64,000 bases of DNA, from positions 1-64,000 of the forward strand of contig JAFZQO010000010.1 in the NCBI GenBank assembly GCA_017620335.1. Direction: 5' to 3'. The notes under the pieces were generated by a model. It did no database searches. It worked only from the letters and a program-made list of their open reading frames with translations, and was not told where the DNA came from. Positions 55,398 through 64,000 of this stretch are shown in pieces. Positions within the stretch are counted from its first letter, which is position 1, and every line of letters starts with the position of its first letter. The DNA comes from Bacteroidales bacterium. GTDB taxonomy: Bacteria; Bacteroidota; Bacteroidia; Bacteroidales; UBA932. A program made the position numbers and the translations under genes.

Positions 55398-56743
55398 AAT
55401 CTTCCGTTCAGATAATCGTCGACTTCCTGTGCCGTGGCCCGTCCTCCGGCCAGCGCCCTGACGACCAGGCTTGTCCCGGTCTTTGCGTCGCCGGCGAGGA
55501 AGACGTTGGGGCCGAACTGCGGGTGCTGGGGCTTCAGGAAGCCCATCGCCAGCAGCACCATGTCGCACTCGATGATACTCTTCCGGCCGGTAGGTTTCAT
55601 CTGGGGACGGCCTCCGTCCGGAGCAGGCAGCCAGTCGACTTCCTCGACTTCCACGCCGGCCACCCGGCCCTTGCAGTCGTCGATGAACCTGCAGGAAGAC
55701 AGGCTCCAGCGCCTGTCGCATCCCTCCTCGTGGCTGGTGGAGGTCCTGAGTATCATGGGCCAGGCCGGCCATGGAGTGGCCGGATTGTAACCCTCCGGCG
55801 GTTTGGGCATGATCTCGATCTGTGTGACGTTTTTGCAGCCCTGGCGGTGGCAGGTGCCGATGCAGTCGCTGCCGGTGTCGCCTCCGCCGATGACCAGGAC
55901 CGTCCGGCCTTTGGCCGATACGGTCTCCTCCTTGCTGAACTGCTCTCCCGCGAGCCTGCGGTTCTGCTGGGTCAGAAGGTCCAGCGCGAAGTATATGCCC
56001 TTTAGCTCCCTTCCGGGGATGGGCAGGTCGCGCGCAGTCGGGGTGCCGGTGGAGATGACATAAGCGTCATAGCCTTCCGGAAGGTGTTCCGTATCCACGG
56101 TCACGCCGTAGCGGAAGGTGATGCCCTCCTGCTCCAGCACTGCTATTCGCCTGTCTATCACATACTTGTCTAACTTGAAATTGGGTATGCCGTAGCGGAC
56201 GAGGCCGCCTGCGGAAGGCATCTTCTCCAGTACGGTTACGTCGTAACCCCGTTTGTTGAGCTGTACGGCTGCGGAGAGTCCGGCGGGGCCGGCTCCGACC
56301 ACCGCCACCTTCTTTCCGTTGCGGGGATACTGGCGAGGATGGACATATCCTTCGCGGAATGCGCGCTCGATGATCGAGCACTCGTTCTCGCGGACGGTCA
56401 CAGGCGCGTCCATGCTGTGGTTGAGCACGCAGCTCTTCTCGCAAAGGGCGGGGCAGATGCGCCCGGTGAATTCCGGAAAGTCGTTGGTCTGCGACAGGAG
56501 CTTGTAGGCAAGCTCCCACTTGCCCTTGCAGGCCGCGTCCTGCCACTCGGGCTGACGGTTGCCCAGCGGGCAGGCCCAATGGCAGAAAGGTACGCCGCAG
56601 TCCATGCACCGGGAAGCCTGGAGCATGCGGTCGCCCTCGTTGAGGACCTGCTCCACTTCTCCGAAATTGGAGATTCTTTCAAATACCGGCCTGTGGCCGG
56701 CTTCCTGACGGGGAATGGTCAGGAATGCATTCGGGTTTCCCAT
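55394..56743 (-). CDS. gltD: Glutamate synthase small subunit
   Basis: 449 residues. It passes electrons from NAD(P)H to GltB. The N-terminal Fe-S cysteines are [17 protein letters not shown] and [15 protein letters not shown] binding is at [14 protein letters not shown] and NAD(P) binding at [13 protein letters not shown]. The C-terminus [20 protein letters not shown] is the second FAD contact. It lies 12 bases after gltB. Confidence 0.95.
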   Translation of the reverse strand: MGNPNAFLTIPRQEAGHRPVFERISNFGEVEQVLNEGDRMLQASRCMDCGVPFCHWACPLGNRQPEWQDAACKGKWELAYKLLSQTNDFPEFTGRICPALCEKSCVLNHSMDAPVTVRENECSIIERAFREGYVHPRQYPRNGKKVAVVGAGPAGLSAAVQLNKRGYDVTVLEKMPSAGGLVRYGIPNFKLDKYVIDRRIAVLEQEGITFRYGVTVDTEHLPEGYDAYVISTGTPTARDLPIPGRELKGIYFALDLLTQQNRRLAGEQFSKEETVSAKGRTVLVIGGGDTGSDCIGTCHRQGCKNVTQIEIMPKPPEGYNPATPWPAWPMILRTSTSHEEGCDRRWSLSSCRFIDDCKGRVAGVEVEEVDWLPAPDGGRPQMKPTGRKSIIECDMVLLAMGFLKPQHPQFGPNVFLAGDAKTGTSLVVRALAGGRATAQEVDDYLNGRL

Positions 56744-56755
56744 AATCCTTTTCCG

Positions 56756-59700
56756 TTAATATTCCATCTGTACATTGTCGATCTTTTCGTTCAGCTTGCG
56801 GATCTGCTCCTCGTGGAGCACCCTCTTGTATTCGATAGGGGTGACCTGGATGAAGTCCTCGGCGTATTCGGACCAATGCTCGAGCATCCTTGCCGCCAGA
56901 GAGGAGCCTGTCAGCCTGCGGTGTTCCGCTATGAGGCCCTTCAGTTCCTCCATCCTGGCCTTCTCCTCGATCAGTCCGAGCTCTATCATCTCCATGTTGC
57001 AATAGTAGTCGAAGTTGTGGTCGGGGTCCCAGACATAGGCAAGGCCGCCGGACATACCGGCCGCGAAGTTGCGTCCCGTAGGTCCGAGGACCACGACGCG
57101 TCCTCCGGTCATGTACTCGCAGCAATGGTCTCCGACTCCCTCGACCACAGCGGTGGCGCCGGAGTTGCGGACGGCGAAGCGTTCGCCGGCCCGTCCGGCC
57201 ATGAACAGAGAGCCGGACGTGGCGCCGTAGAGCAGCGTATTGCCGGCGATCGTGTTCGCGGAAGCCTCGAAATGGGCGTCAGGGTCGGGCCGGACGACGA
57301 TTCGCCCTCCGGAAAGACCCTTGCCCAGATAATCGTTGGCCTCGCCTTCGAGCCTGAAGCTTACGCCCTTCATCAGGAAGGCCCCGAAACTCTGTCCTGC
57401 CGATCCGTGGAAGGTTACGTTCACCGTTCCGTCGGGCAGGCCTTCCTCGCCGTAGCGCTCCGCGATACGGCCGGAAAGCAGCGCCCCGACGGTGCGGTCG
57501 GTGTTGGCGATCCCGTAGTGCAGCGACACGCTGCGGCCGCTCTCAAGGGCGGGTCTGGCTGCCGCCAGGATATGCCTGTCGAGGACGTCTCCCAGCGTGT
57601 TCCTGAATCCCGGATCGGCGTGGAGGCAGCCCTCTCCATTCTGGAAGAGGAGGCGGCCGAAGTCCAGCGAAGCCGCCTTCGATCCGCTCTTTGCCTTGTC
57701 CACGACGATCAGGTCCGTACGTCCGACGATATCCTCGAACTTCCTGAATCCCATGTCTGCAAGGTACTCTCGCACCTCTTCGGCCAGGAAGAGATAGTAG
57801 TTCACTAGGGCGTCGCTGCTTCCACGGTACAGCTTGAGCAGCTGTGGGTTGCGCGTCGCAATGCCCATGGGACAGGAGTTGGCGTGGCACTTGCGCATCA
57901 GGACGCAGCCGAGCACTATGAGCTGGGCCGTTCCGAAGCCGAACTCGTCAGCGCCGAGAAGGGCCATCGAGACGACGTCGCGCCCGGTCTTGAGCTGGCC
58001 GTCGGTCTGGAGCGTCACCTTGTCGCGGAGTCCGTTCATTACCAGGGTCTGCCTGGTCTCGGAGAGTCCTATCTCCGGCGGCAGGCCGGCGTAGCGGATG
58101 GAGGACATGGGCGAAGCCCCCGTGCCTCCCTCCGCGCCGGAGATGACGATCAGGTCGGCCTTGGCCTTGGCAACGCCCGCGGCCACGGTTCCGACCCCGC
58201 TTTCCGCGACCAGCTTCACGCTGATGCGCGCATCGGGATTAACGTTGCGGAGGTCGAAGATCAGCTGCTTGAGGTCCTCGATGGAATAGATGTCATGATG
58301 GGGCGGGGGAGAGATGAGGGAAATGCCCGGGATTGAATGCCGGGTCTTCGCTATGATGCCGTCGACCTTGTATCCGGGCAGCTGTCCGCCTTCTCCGGGC
58401 TTCGCTCCCTGGGCGATCTTGATCTGTATTTCCCTCGCGTTGACGAGGTATTCGGTGGTCACTCCGAAACGTCCGGAAGCGACCTGCTTGATGCCGCTGT
58501 TCTTCGCCGTATGGAAGCGTTCTCGGTCCTCTCCGCCTTCACCGGTATTGCTGCGCGAGCCGAGGCGGTTCAGGGCTTCCGCGATGGCCTCGTGGGCGCC
58601 CTGGCTGATGGCGCCGAAGGACATCGCAGCCCCGACGAAGCGCTTCACAATCTCCTCCGCCGGCTCAACCTCCTCGATAGGAATAGGATTATGCTTGAAA
58701 GTGAAGAAGTCGCGCAGGAACAGAGGCTCCCGGTGGTTGTCAATTATGGAGGTGAACTCCTTGAATTTCTTGTAGTCGCCGGTCCTCGTGGAAAGCTGGA
58801 GGGCGGCTATGGCCTCGGGTGTCCAGGAGTGGGGGATTCCGTCCTTGCGGAAGGAATACTGGCCGACATGCGGAAGGATGTCGGACACCTCGCAGGCGAA
58901 TCCCTGCGAATGCATCCTTGCTGCGTCCAGCGCGATACGTGACAGCGAGATGCCCCCGACCGTCGAGGACGGGGTGCCGAAATAGTCCCTGAGCAGTTCC
59001 GCCCCGAGTCCGATGCTCTCGAAGATCTTGGCCCCGCGGTAGGAGCGTATCGTGCTGATGCCCATCTTGCTGAGTATCTTCTTGAGCCCCTTGTCCACGG
59101 CCTTGATGTAGTTCTTGCGCGCGGTCTCGAAGTCGAGCTGCAGGTCGCCTTTCTTCACCAGGTCGTCGATGATGGCGAAGGCCATGTAGGGGTTGACGGC
59201 GCTGGCGCCGTAGCCGAGCAGGAGGGCGGAATGCATCGTCTCCCTTATCTCCCCGCTTTCCACGATCAGAGCCGTCTGGACGCGCTTCTGTACCTTGACC
59301 AGGTAATGGTGTATGGCGCTGACGGCCAGCAGGGAAGGTATGGCTGCATGGGTCTCGTCCAGCCCCCTGTCGCTTAGGATGATGTAGTTGATGCCGCGGT
59401 CCACGGACGCCTCGGCCTCGCGGCAGAGACCGTCCAGGGCCTCCTTCAGCCCGACCTCTCCCTTCGATTTATCGAACAGGATGGGCAGGACCTCGGTGTT
59501 GAAACCCTTGTAGCGGATGTGGCACAGCATGTCGAGTTCGTCGTTGGTCAGGACGGGCTGAGGCAGGCGGACCATCTTGCAGTGGCTCTCGTTGGGGGTG
59601 AGGATGTTCATGCCCACGGCGCCGATGTACTCGGTAAGGGACATGACGAGGTCCTCGCGTATCGGGTCGATGGGAGGGTTCGTCACCTGGGCGAACTGCT

Positions 59701-61204
59701 GGCGGAAGTAATTGAACAGCAGCTGGGGACGCTCGGAAAGGGCCGCCAACTGTGTGTCGTTGCCCATGGACGAGACCGGCTCGGAGGCCGTGCTGCACAT
59801 GGGCACGATTATGCGCTCAATGTCCTCCCGGGTGTAGTCGAAGGCCCTTAGCCTTTTTTCGAAGTCGGGGACGGAATTCTCGGCCTTGCGGCCGCTGCGC
59901 AGCTTCGCCAGCTCGATGCGGCCGTTGGACAGCCACTGGCGGTAGTCCTGACCGTCCGCCAGGGCCTGCTTTATCTCGTCGTTGCGGAAGATGCGGCCGG
60001 TCTTGGTGTCGACCATCAGGATCTTGCCGGGCTGGAGGGAACCTTTCTCAACTACGGAGCCGGCGTTGACCGGCAGGCATCCGGCCTCGGAGGCGATGGC
60101 GAGCATGCCCCTGTCGGTGACCAGGTAGCGCGAAGGGCGCAGGCCGTTGCGGTCCAGCATGCCTCCGGCGTACCGTCCGTCCGAGAATAGAATGGCGGCG
60201 GGTCCGTCCCACGGCTCCATGAGGATGGAGTGGTACTCGTAGAATGCTTTCAAGTCGTTCCCGATGGGGTTCTTCTCATTGAAAGACTCCGGAATCATCA
60301 TCGACATCACGTGCGGCAGCTCCATCCCGGAATGGACGAAGAATTCCATCACGTTGTCGAAGGATGCGCTGTCGCTCATGCCCGGCTGGACGATTGGATG
60401 GATGTCCCGGACGTCGCCGAGGGCCTTGGAGGACAGCACGCTCTCGCGCGCCTCCATCCATCCGCGGTTGCCGCGGATGGTGTTGATCTCGCCGTTGTGC
60501 GCCATCATCCTGAACGGCTGGGCCAGGGACCAGGCCGGGAAGGTGTTGGTGCTGAAGCGCGAGTGGATCAGCGCCAGGCCCGAGGTGAAGAACGGGCTGG
60601 AGAGGTCGGGATAATACTCCTTCAACTGCGTGGAGGTAAGCATTCCCTTGTAAATCAACACTTTGCTGGAAAGGGAGACGACGTAGAAGTCCTTGTCGTC
60701 AATCTTCTGCTCAGCGTGCTTGCGGATGCGGTACAGCCTGGTCTCCAGGCCTTCCGGGGCGGCGTCTCCGCCCGTGACGATGACCTGGACTATGTGCGGC
60801 TCGCAGGCGAGGGCGGTCTCTCCGAGGATACTGCTGTCGACCGGGACTTCCCTGACGTTGGAGAGGATGAGCCCCTCCTTCTCGGTCTCCCTCCTGAGCA
60901 CGTCCAGGCACATCTCCCCTTTTGCCCCGTCCTTCGGAAGGAAGACAAGTCCGGTGCCGTACCTGCCCCTTTCCGGGACGGGGATGCCCTGGAGGAGGAT
61001 GAATTCGTGGGGTATCTGCACCATGATGCCGGCGCCGTCGCCTGTCCTGGCGTCGGCGCCCTCGGCTCCACGGTGCTGAAGGTTCTCCAGCATGGTGAGC
61101 GCATCGGATACCAGTTGGTGGGTCTTGTTGCCGTTCAGGTCGGCTATGAGTCCCACGCCGCAGGCATCGTGCTCGTATGCCGGATTGTAAAGGGTTCTGT
61201 CCAT
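56756..61204 (-). CDS. gltB: Glutamate synthase large subunit
   Basis: 1482 residues. The glutamine amidotransferase domain starts after a 14-residue propeptide, with Cys15 in HDACGVGLIADL. The central and FMN-binding domains follow, with GGTGASPMSSIRYAGLP and the 3Fe-4S cysteines in CVLMRKCHANSCPMG. The C-terminal GXGXG beta-helix ends the protein. The ATG at 61204 (MDRTLYNP) is chosen over one nine codons upstream because it gives the usual propeptide. It starts four bases after glnA. Confidence 0.96.
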   Translation of the reverse strand: MDRTLYNPAYEHDACGVGLIADLNGNKTHQLVSDALTMLENLQHRGAEGADARTGDGAGIMVQIPHEFILLQGIPVPERGRYGTGLVFLPKDGAKGEMCLDVLRRETEKEGLILSNVREVPVDSSILGETALACEPHIVQVIVTGGDAAPEGLETRLYRIRKHAEQKIDDKDFYVVSLSSKVLIYKGMLTSTQLKEYYPDLSSPFFTSGLALIHSRFSTNTFPAWSLAQPFRMMAHNGEINTIRGNRGWMEARESVLSSKALGDVRDIHPIVQPGMSDSASFDNVMEFFVHSGMELPHVMSMMIPESFNEKNPIGNDLKAFYEYHSILMEPWDGPAAILFSDGRYAGGMLDRNGLRPSRYLVTDRGMLAIASEAGCLPVNAGSVVEKGSLQPGKILMVDTKTGRIFRNDEIKQALADGQDYRQWLSNGRIELAKLRSGRKAENSVPDFEKRLRAFDYTREDIERIIVPMCSTASEPVSSMGNDTQLAALSERPQLLFNYFRQQFAQVTNPPIDPIREDLVMSLTEYIGAVGMNILTPNESHCKMVRLPQPVLTNDELDMLCHIRYKGFNTEVLPILFDKSKGEVGLKEALDGLCREAEASVDRGINYIILSDRGLDETHAAIPSLLAVSAIHHYLVKVQKRVQTALIVESGEIRETMHSALLLGYGASAVNPYMAFAIIDDLVKKGDLQLDFETARKNYIKAVDKGLKKILSKMGISTIRSYRGAKIFESIGLGAELLRDYFGTPSSTVGGISLSRIALDAARMHSQGFACEVSDILPHVGQYSFRKDGIPHSWTPEAIAALQLSTRTGDYKKFKEFTSIIDNHREPLFLRDFFTFKHNPIPIEEVEPAEEIVKRFVGAAMSFGAISQGAHEAIAEALNRLGSRSNTGEGGEDRERFHTAKNSGIKQVASGRFGVTTEYLVNAREIQIKIAQGAKPGEGGQLPGYKVDGIIAKTRHSIPGISLISPPPHHDIYSIEDLKQLIFDLRNVNPDARISVKLVAESGVGTVAAGVAKAKADLIVISGAEGGTGASPMSSIRYAGLPPEIGLSETRQTLVMNGLRDKVTLQTDGQLKTGRDVVSMALLGADEFGFGTAQLIVLGCVLMRKCHANSCPMGIATRNPQLLKLYRGSSDALVNYYLFLAEEVREYLADMGFRKFEDIVGRTDLIVVDKAKSGSKAASLDFGRLLFQNGEGCLHADPGFRNTLGDVLDRHILAAARPALESGRSVSLHYGIANTDRTVGALLSGRIAERYGEEGLPDGTVNVTFHGSAGQSFGAFLMKGVSFRLEGEANDYLGKGLSGGRIVVRPDPDAHFEASANTIAGNTLLYGATSGSLFMAGRAGERFAVRNSGATAVVEGVGDHCCEYMTGGRVVVLGPTGRNFAAGMSGGLAYVWDPDHNFDYYCNMEMIELGLIEEKARMEELKGLIAEHRRLTGSSLAARMLEHWSEYAEDFIQVTPIEYKRVLHEEQIRKLNEKIDNVQMEY

Positions 61205-61208
61205 AAGG

Positions 61209-63395
61209 TTAGTTGATAAAGAGGAGTTCACGGTACTTCGGAAGCGGCCAGAGGTCGTTGTCCACTATCTCTTCGAGCTTGTCGATGGGCCTGCGGATAG
61301 CGAAAAGGCTTTCAGCGATTTCGTGATAGGCCTTCGCCTTCTCGTATTCGTTCTCGATGGTGTTAGCGCTCTTTCTGGCTTCGATCATCTTGGCTACGCC
61401 CTTCTGGAGCTGTTCTATCCTGTGGGAGATTTTCTCGATAAGGGTAATGGTCACCGCCGCCTTTTCCTGATAGGAATCCGGGAAAGCCTCCTTCATCAAG
61501 GACAGGTTTTTCAGGAGCGTGTTCTGGTATGCGAGAGCGGCGGGGATGACGTGGTTGATGGCCATCCTTCCCATCACGCGGGATTCTATCTGCACCTTCT
61601 TGGTGTACATCTCCCACTTGACCTCGTTGCGGGCTTCGAGCTCCTTGAGGGAGTAGATGCCCAGCGAAGTGAACATCTCCACGGAAGCGGGCGTCGTGAA
61701 GGACTTGATCATCTCCGGTACGCTGGTCTCGGTGTCGAGTCCGCGGCGGGCGGCCTCCTCCTTCCACTCGTCGGAATAGCCGTTGCCGTCGAAGCAAACG
61801 ACGTCGATGATGGAGGAGATGATGGGCTTGAGCGTATCCATGACTGCGACTTCCAGGGTCTTGCCCGCGGCAAGTTCCTTGTCGAGGTCTTTCTTGAACA
61901 TGAGCAGCTGCTCGGCCACGGCGCCGCTGAGCGCGGTCATGGCGCCGGCGCAGTTGGCCGAGGAGCCGACGGCGCGGAACTCGAAGCGGTTGCCCGTAAA
62001 GGCGAAAGGCGAGGTACGGTTGCGGTCGGTATTGTCCACGAAGATTTCAGGAATCTCAACGATACCGACGGAAGTACCCTTCTTGCCGGCGATTTCGATA
62101 GGGGTGCCGGAAGGGAGTTCGAGCAATTTGTGGAGGACGTCAGTCATCGTGCGTCCGAGGAAGGCCGAGACGATCGCGGGCGGGGCCTCGTTGGCACCCA
62201 GACGGTGTGCGTTGGTGGCGCTGGCGATGCTGGCCTTGAGCAGGGAGTTGTGTCTCTGGACGGCGGCCAGGATGTTCACGAAGAAGGTGACGAACTGGAG
62301 GTTGCCCATGGAGTCCTTGCCGGGGGCGAGGAGCAGGGTGCCGGTGTCTGTACCGAGGGACCAGTTGTTGTGCTTGCCGGAACCGTTGATGCCATCAAAG
62401 GGTTTTTCATGCAGGAGCACCACGAAGCCATGCTTGCGCGCGACCTTGTTCATGATGTTCATTATCAGCTGGTTCTGGTCGTTGGAGAGGTTGCACTCTC
62501 CGAAGATGGGAGCGAGCTCAAACTGGTTCGGAGCCACCTCGTTGTGCCTGGTCTTGAGCGGGATTCCGAGCTTGTAGCCCTCATATTCGAGGTCCTTCAT
62601 GAAGGCCGCGACGCGGCTGGGGATGGCCGCGAAATAGTGGTCCTCTAGCTGCTGGTTCTTGGAGGACGCGTGCCCCATCAGGGTGCGGCCGGTGAGGATG
62701 AGGTCGGGCCTGGCGGCGTAGAGGTCCTCGTCCACGAGGAAGTACTCCTGCTCCCATCCGAGGTAGGAATGCACCTTGGAGACGGCCGGGTCGAAGAGCT
62801 TGCAGATGGGGACTGCGGCGTCGGAAACGGCCTTGAGGGCCTTCTTGAGCGGGGTCTTGTAGTCCAGGGCCTCGCCGGTGTAGGAGATGAACACCGTCGG
62901 GATGCACAGGGTGTCGTCCTGGATGAATACCGGGGAAGTCGGGTCCCAGGCGGTGTAGCCGCGCGCCTCGAAGGTGGCGCGGATGCCGCCGCTGGGGAAA
63001 GACGATGCGTCGGGCTCCTGCTGTATGAGGGACTTGCCGTTGAAGGACTCGATCATGCCTCCCTTGCGGTCGTATTCCATCAGGGAGTCGTGCTTTTCGG
63101 CCGTCACTTCGGTAAGGGGCTGGAACCAGTGCGTGATGTGGGTGACGCCGTGCCCGAGCGCCCATTCCTTCATTCCTTCGGCGACTTTGTCAGCCGTGGC
63201 AAGGTCGAGGCTGTGGCCATTGTCAATACAGTCTGTCAGTGCCTCGTAAGTCTTGACGTCGAGATACTTGCGCATCTTTTCGCGGTTGAACACCAGCTCT
63301 CCGAAATAGGCGGAAGGTCTCTCTGCGGGAGCGGTCACGTCCAAAGCCCTCTTCTTGAAGGCGTCCTGGACCACATCGAATCTTAAGGTACTCAT
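61209..63395 (-). CDS. glnA: Type III glutamine synthetase
   Basis: 728 residues, the long GSIII form typical of Bacteroidota (about 700-730 residues, versus 450-470 for GSI). Signature segments are FNGKSLIQQEPDASSFPSGG, EQEYFLVD, KTRHNEVAPNQFELAP, HEKPFDGINGSGKHNNWS and NRTSPFAFTGNRFEFRAVG. It forms glutamine from glutamate and ammonium. It lies 12 bases after asnB and four bases before gltB, giving a complete GS-GOGAT set in one unit. Confidence 0.96.
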   Translation of the reverse strand: MSTLRFDVVQDAFKKRALDVTAPAERPSAYFGELVFNREKMRKYLDVKTYEALTDCIDNGHSLDLATADKVAEGMKEWALGHGVTHITHWFQPLTEVTAEKHDSLMEYDRKGGMIESFNGKSLIQQEPDASSFPSGGIRATFEARGYTAWDPTSPVFIQDDTLCIPTVFISYTGEALDYKTPLKKALKAVSDAAVPICKLFDPAVSKVHSYLGWEQEYFLVDEDLYAARPDLILTGRTLMGHASSKNQQLEDHYFAAIPSRVAAFMKDLEYEGYKLGIPLKTRHNEVAPNQFELAPIFGECNLSNDQNQLIMNIMNKVARKHGFVVLLHEKPFDGINGSGKHNNWSLGTDTGTLLLAPGKDSMGNLQFVTFFVNILAAVQRHNSLLKASIASATNAHRLGANEAPPAIVSAFLGRTMTDVLHKLLELPSGTPIEIAGKKGTSVGIVEIPEIFVDNTDRNRTSPFAFTGNRFEFRAVGSSANCAGAMTALSGAVAEQLLMFKKDLDKELAAGKTLEVAVMDTLKPIISSIIDVVCFDGNGYSDEWKEEAARRGLDTETSVPEMIKSFTTPASVEMFTSLGIYSLKELEARNEVKWEMYTKKVQIESRVMGRMAINHVIPAALAYQNTLLKNLSLMKEAFPDSYQEKAAVTITLIEKISHRIEQLQKGVAKMIEARKSANTIENEYEKAKAYHEIAESLFAIRRPIDKLEEIVDNDLWPLPKYRELLFIN

Positions 63396-63407
63396 AATAT
63401 GGGAGAA

Positions 63408-64000
63408 TTAGATGGTTTGATATGCTTGTTCGTGGACTCCGGCGACGGCGCGGCCGCTGGGGTCGTTGAGGTTCTTGAATGCCGCGTCCCACTCGAGGGC
63501 GATGGCGGTGGAGCAGGCCACGCTGGCCTCGCTGGGTACGGAGAGGGCGGCGGAGTTGCTCGGGAAAAGCTCGGAGAAAATGCTCCGGTAGTAGTATTCC
63601 TCCTTGTTCTTCGGAGTATGTATGGGGAAGCGTTCGGCGGCGTGCTCCATTCGTTCGTCGCTGACGGCCTCGGCCGTGATGCGCTTCAGGGTGTCGATCC
63701 AGGAGTAGCCAACTCCGTCGGAGAACTGCTCCTTCTGCCTCCAGGCGATTTCGTCCGGAATCAGGTCTGCGCAGGCTTCGCGCACGATTTTCTTCTCTAT
63801 GGTAGAGCCGGGGCACATCTTCGCGGCCGGGTTCAGGCGCATAGCCACGTCGAGGAACTCCTTGTCCAGGAACGGAACGCGTCCCTCCACGCCCCATGCC
63901 GAGAGGCTCTTGTTGGCGCGTAGGCAGTCGTAGAGATGCAGCTTTGAGAGCTTGCGGACCGTCTCCTCGTGGAATGCCTGCGCGTCGGGGGCCTTGTGGA
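63408..64000 (-). CDS. asnB: Asparagine synthase B, C-terminal part (runs off the window)
   Basis: The last 197 codons are present. The frame enters from the right edge as HKAPDAQAFHEETVRKLSKL and HLYDCLRANKSLSAWGVEGR, then VPFLDKEFLDVAMRLNP. This is the conserved synthetase-domain region of glutamine-dependent AsnB. The C-terminal part with WRQKEQFSDGVGYSWIDTLK is also typical. The amidotransferase domain is outside the window. It is the most upstream visible gene of the nitrogen unit. Confidence 0.92.
   Translation of the reverse strand, partial: HKAPDAQAFHEETVRKLSKLHLYDCLRANKSLSAWGVEGRVPFLDKEFLDVAMRLNPAAKMCPGSTIEKKIVREACADLIPDEIAWRQKEQFSDGVGYSWIDTLKRITAEAVSDERMEHAAERFPIHTPKNKEEYYYRSIFSELFPSNSAALSVPSEASVACSTAIALEWDAAFKNLNDPSGRAVAGVHEQAYQTI

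Noticed and set aside
55398-55772. A 125-residue N-terminal extension of DapF
   Set aside because: It runs antiphase within gltD and lacks similarity to any DapF; the conserved N-terminus begins at 55397.

Overview
This window is a contiguous piece of a chromosome from a fairly GC-rich member of the Bacteroidota, most likely Bacteroidales and perhaps Rikenellaceae-like (the family is an inference). The signs are: SusC-type and carboxypeptidase-regulatory TonB-dependent receptors, two DUF4249 lipoproteins, a FISUMP lipoprotein, a DUF4290 protein, a type III glutamine synthetase, an LL-diaminopimelate aminotransferase, almost no Shine-Dalgarno sequences apart from a very strong one before rpsU, and many promoters of the Bacteroidota type (TTTG, 19-20 bp, TAnnTTTG). 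No tRNA, rRNA, CRISPR array or insertion sequence was seen.

Layout. Positions 1-2014 (minus) hold a P-loop ATPase, a sirtuin and the start of rpsU. Positions 2057-4681 (plus) hold rplU-rpmA and serS-ruvC. Positions 4796-9347 (plus) hold a large outer-membrane beta-barrel protein and a Tat-type Fe-S aldo/keto reductase. lnt (minus) is followed by a PASTA protein and an RluD-type pseudouridine synthase (plus). Positions 12922-16501 look like an inserted segment: a TonB receptor/DUF4249 pair of visibly lower GC, flanked on both sides by short hairpin repeats that come in pairs 50-51 bp apart, with a broken ACT-domain gene end touching one of them. rng, a 29-residue very basic protein and hup (minus) follow, then lon-ung-coaD and a double thioredoxin-fold protein (plus).

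Positions 23961-35192 carry a small possible ribbon-helix-helix protein, a YugP-type zinc protease, alr, an S4 RNA-binding protein, a ManA-type isomerase with a dispersed repeat inserted in frame, a DJ-1/PfpI protein, a second TonB receptor/DUF4249 pair, an M16 peptidase and a rubrerythrin. addB-addA (plus) occupy 35341-41315. A likely unannotated small RNA lies at 41428-41567. A DUF362 ferredoxin-like protein and the run DUF4290-ftsK-lolA (minus) come next.

The most unusual coding region is 46566-49818: an HPr-kinase-fold protein, a signal-peptidase-like Ser/His/Asp protein, a PqqD-like peptide-binding protein and a one-chain ABC exporter. They sit in one tight transcription unit behind a good promoter, with no visible precursor peptide or cyclase. 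This looks like the kinase, leader-recognition, protease and export part of a peptide-modification system.

The last 12 kb (51953 to the end, minus) is one compact nitrogen-assimilation unit: asnB (partial), glnA type III, gltB, gltD, dapF, dapL and purF. It links ammonium capture to asparagine, glutamate, diaminopimelate and purine synthesis.
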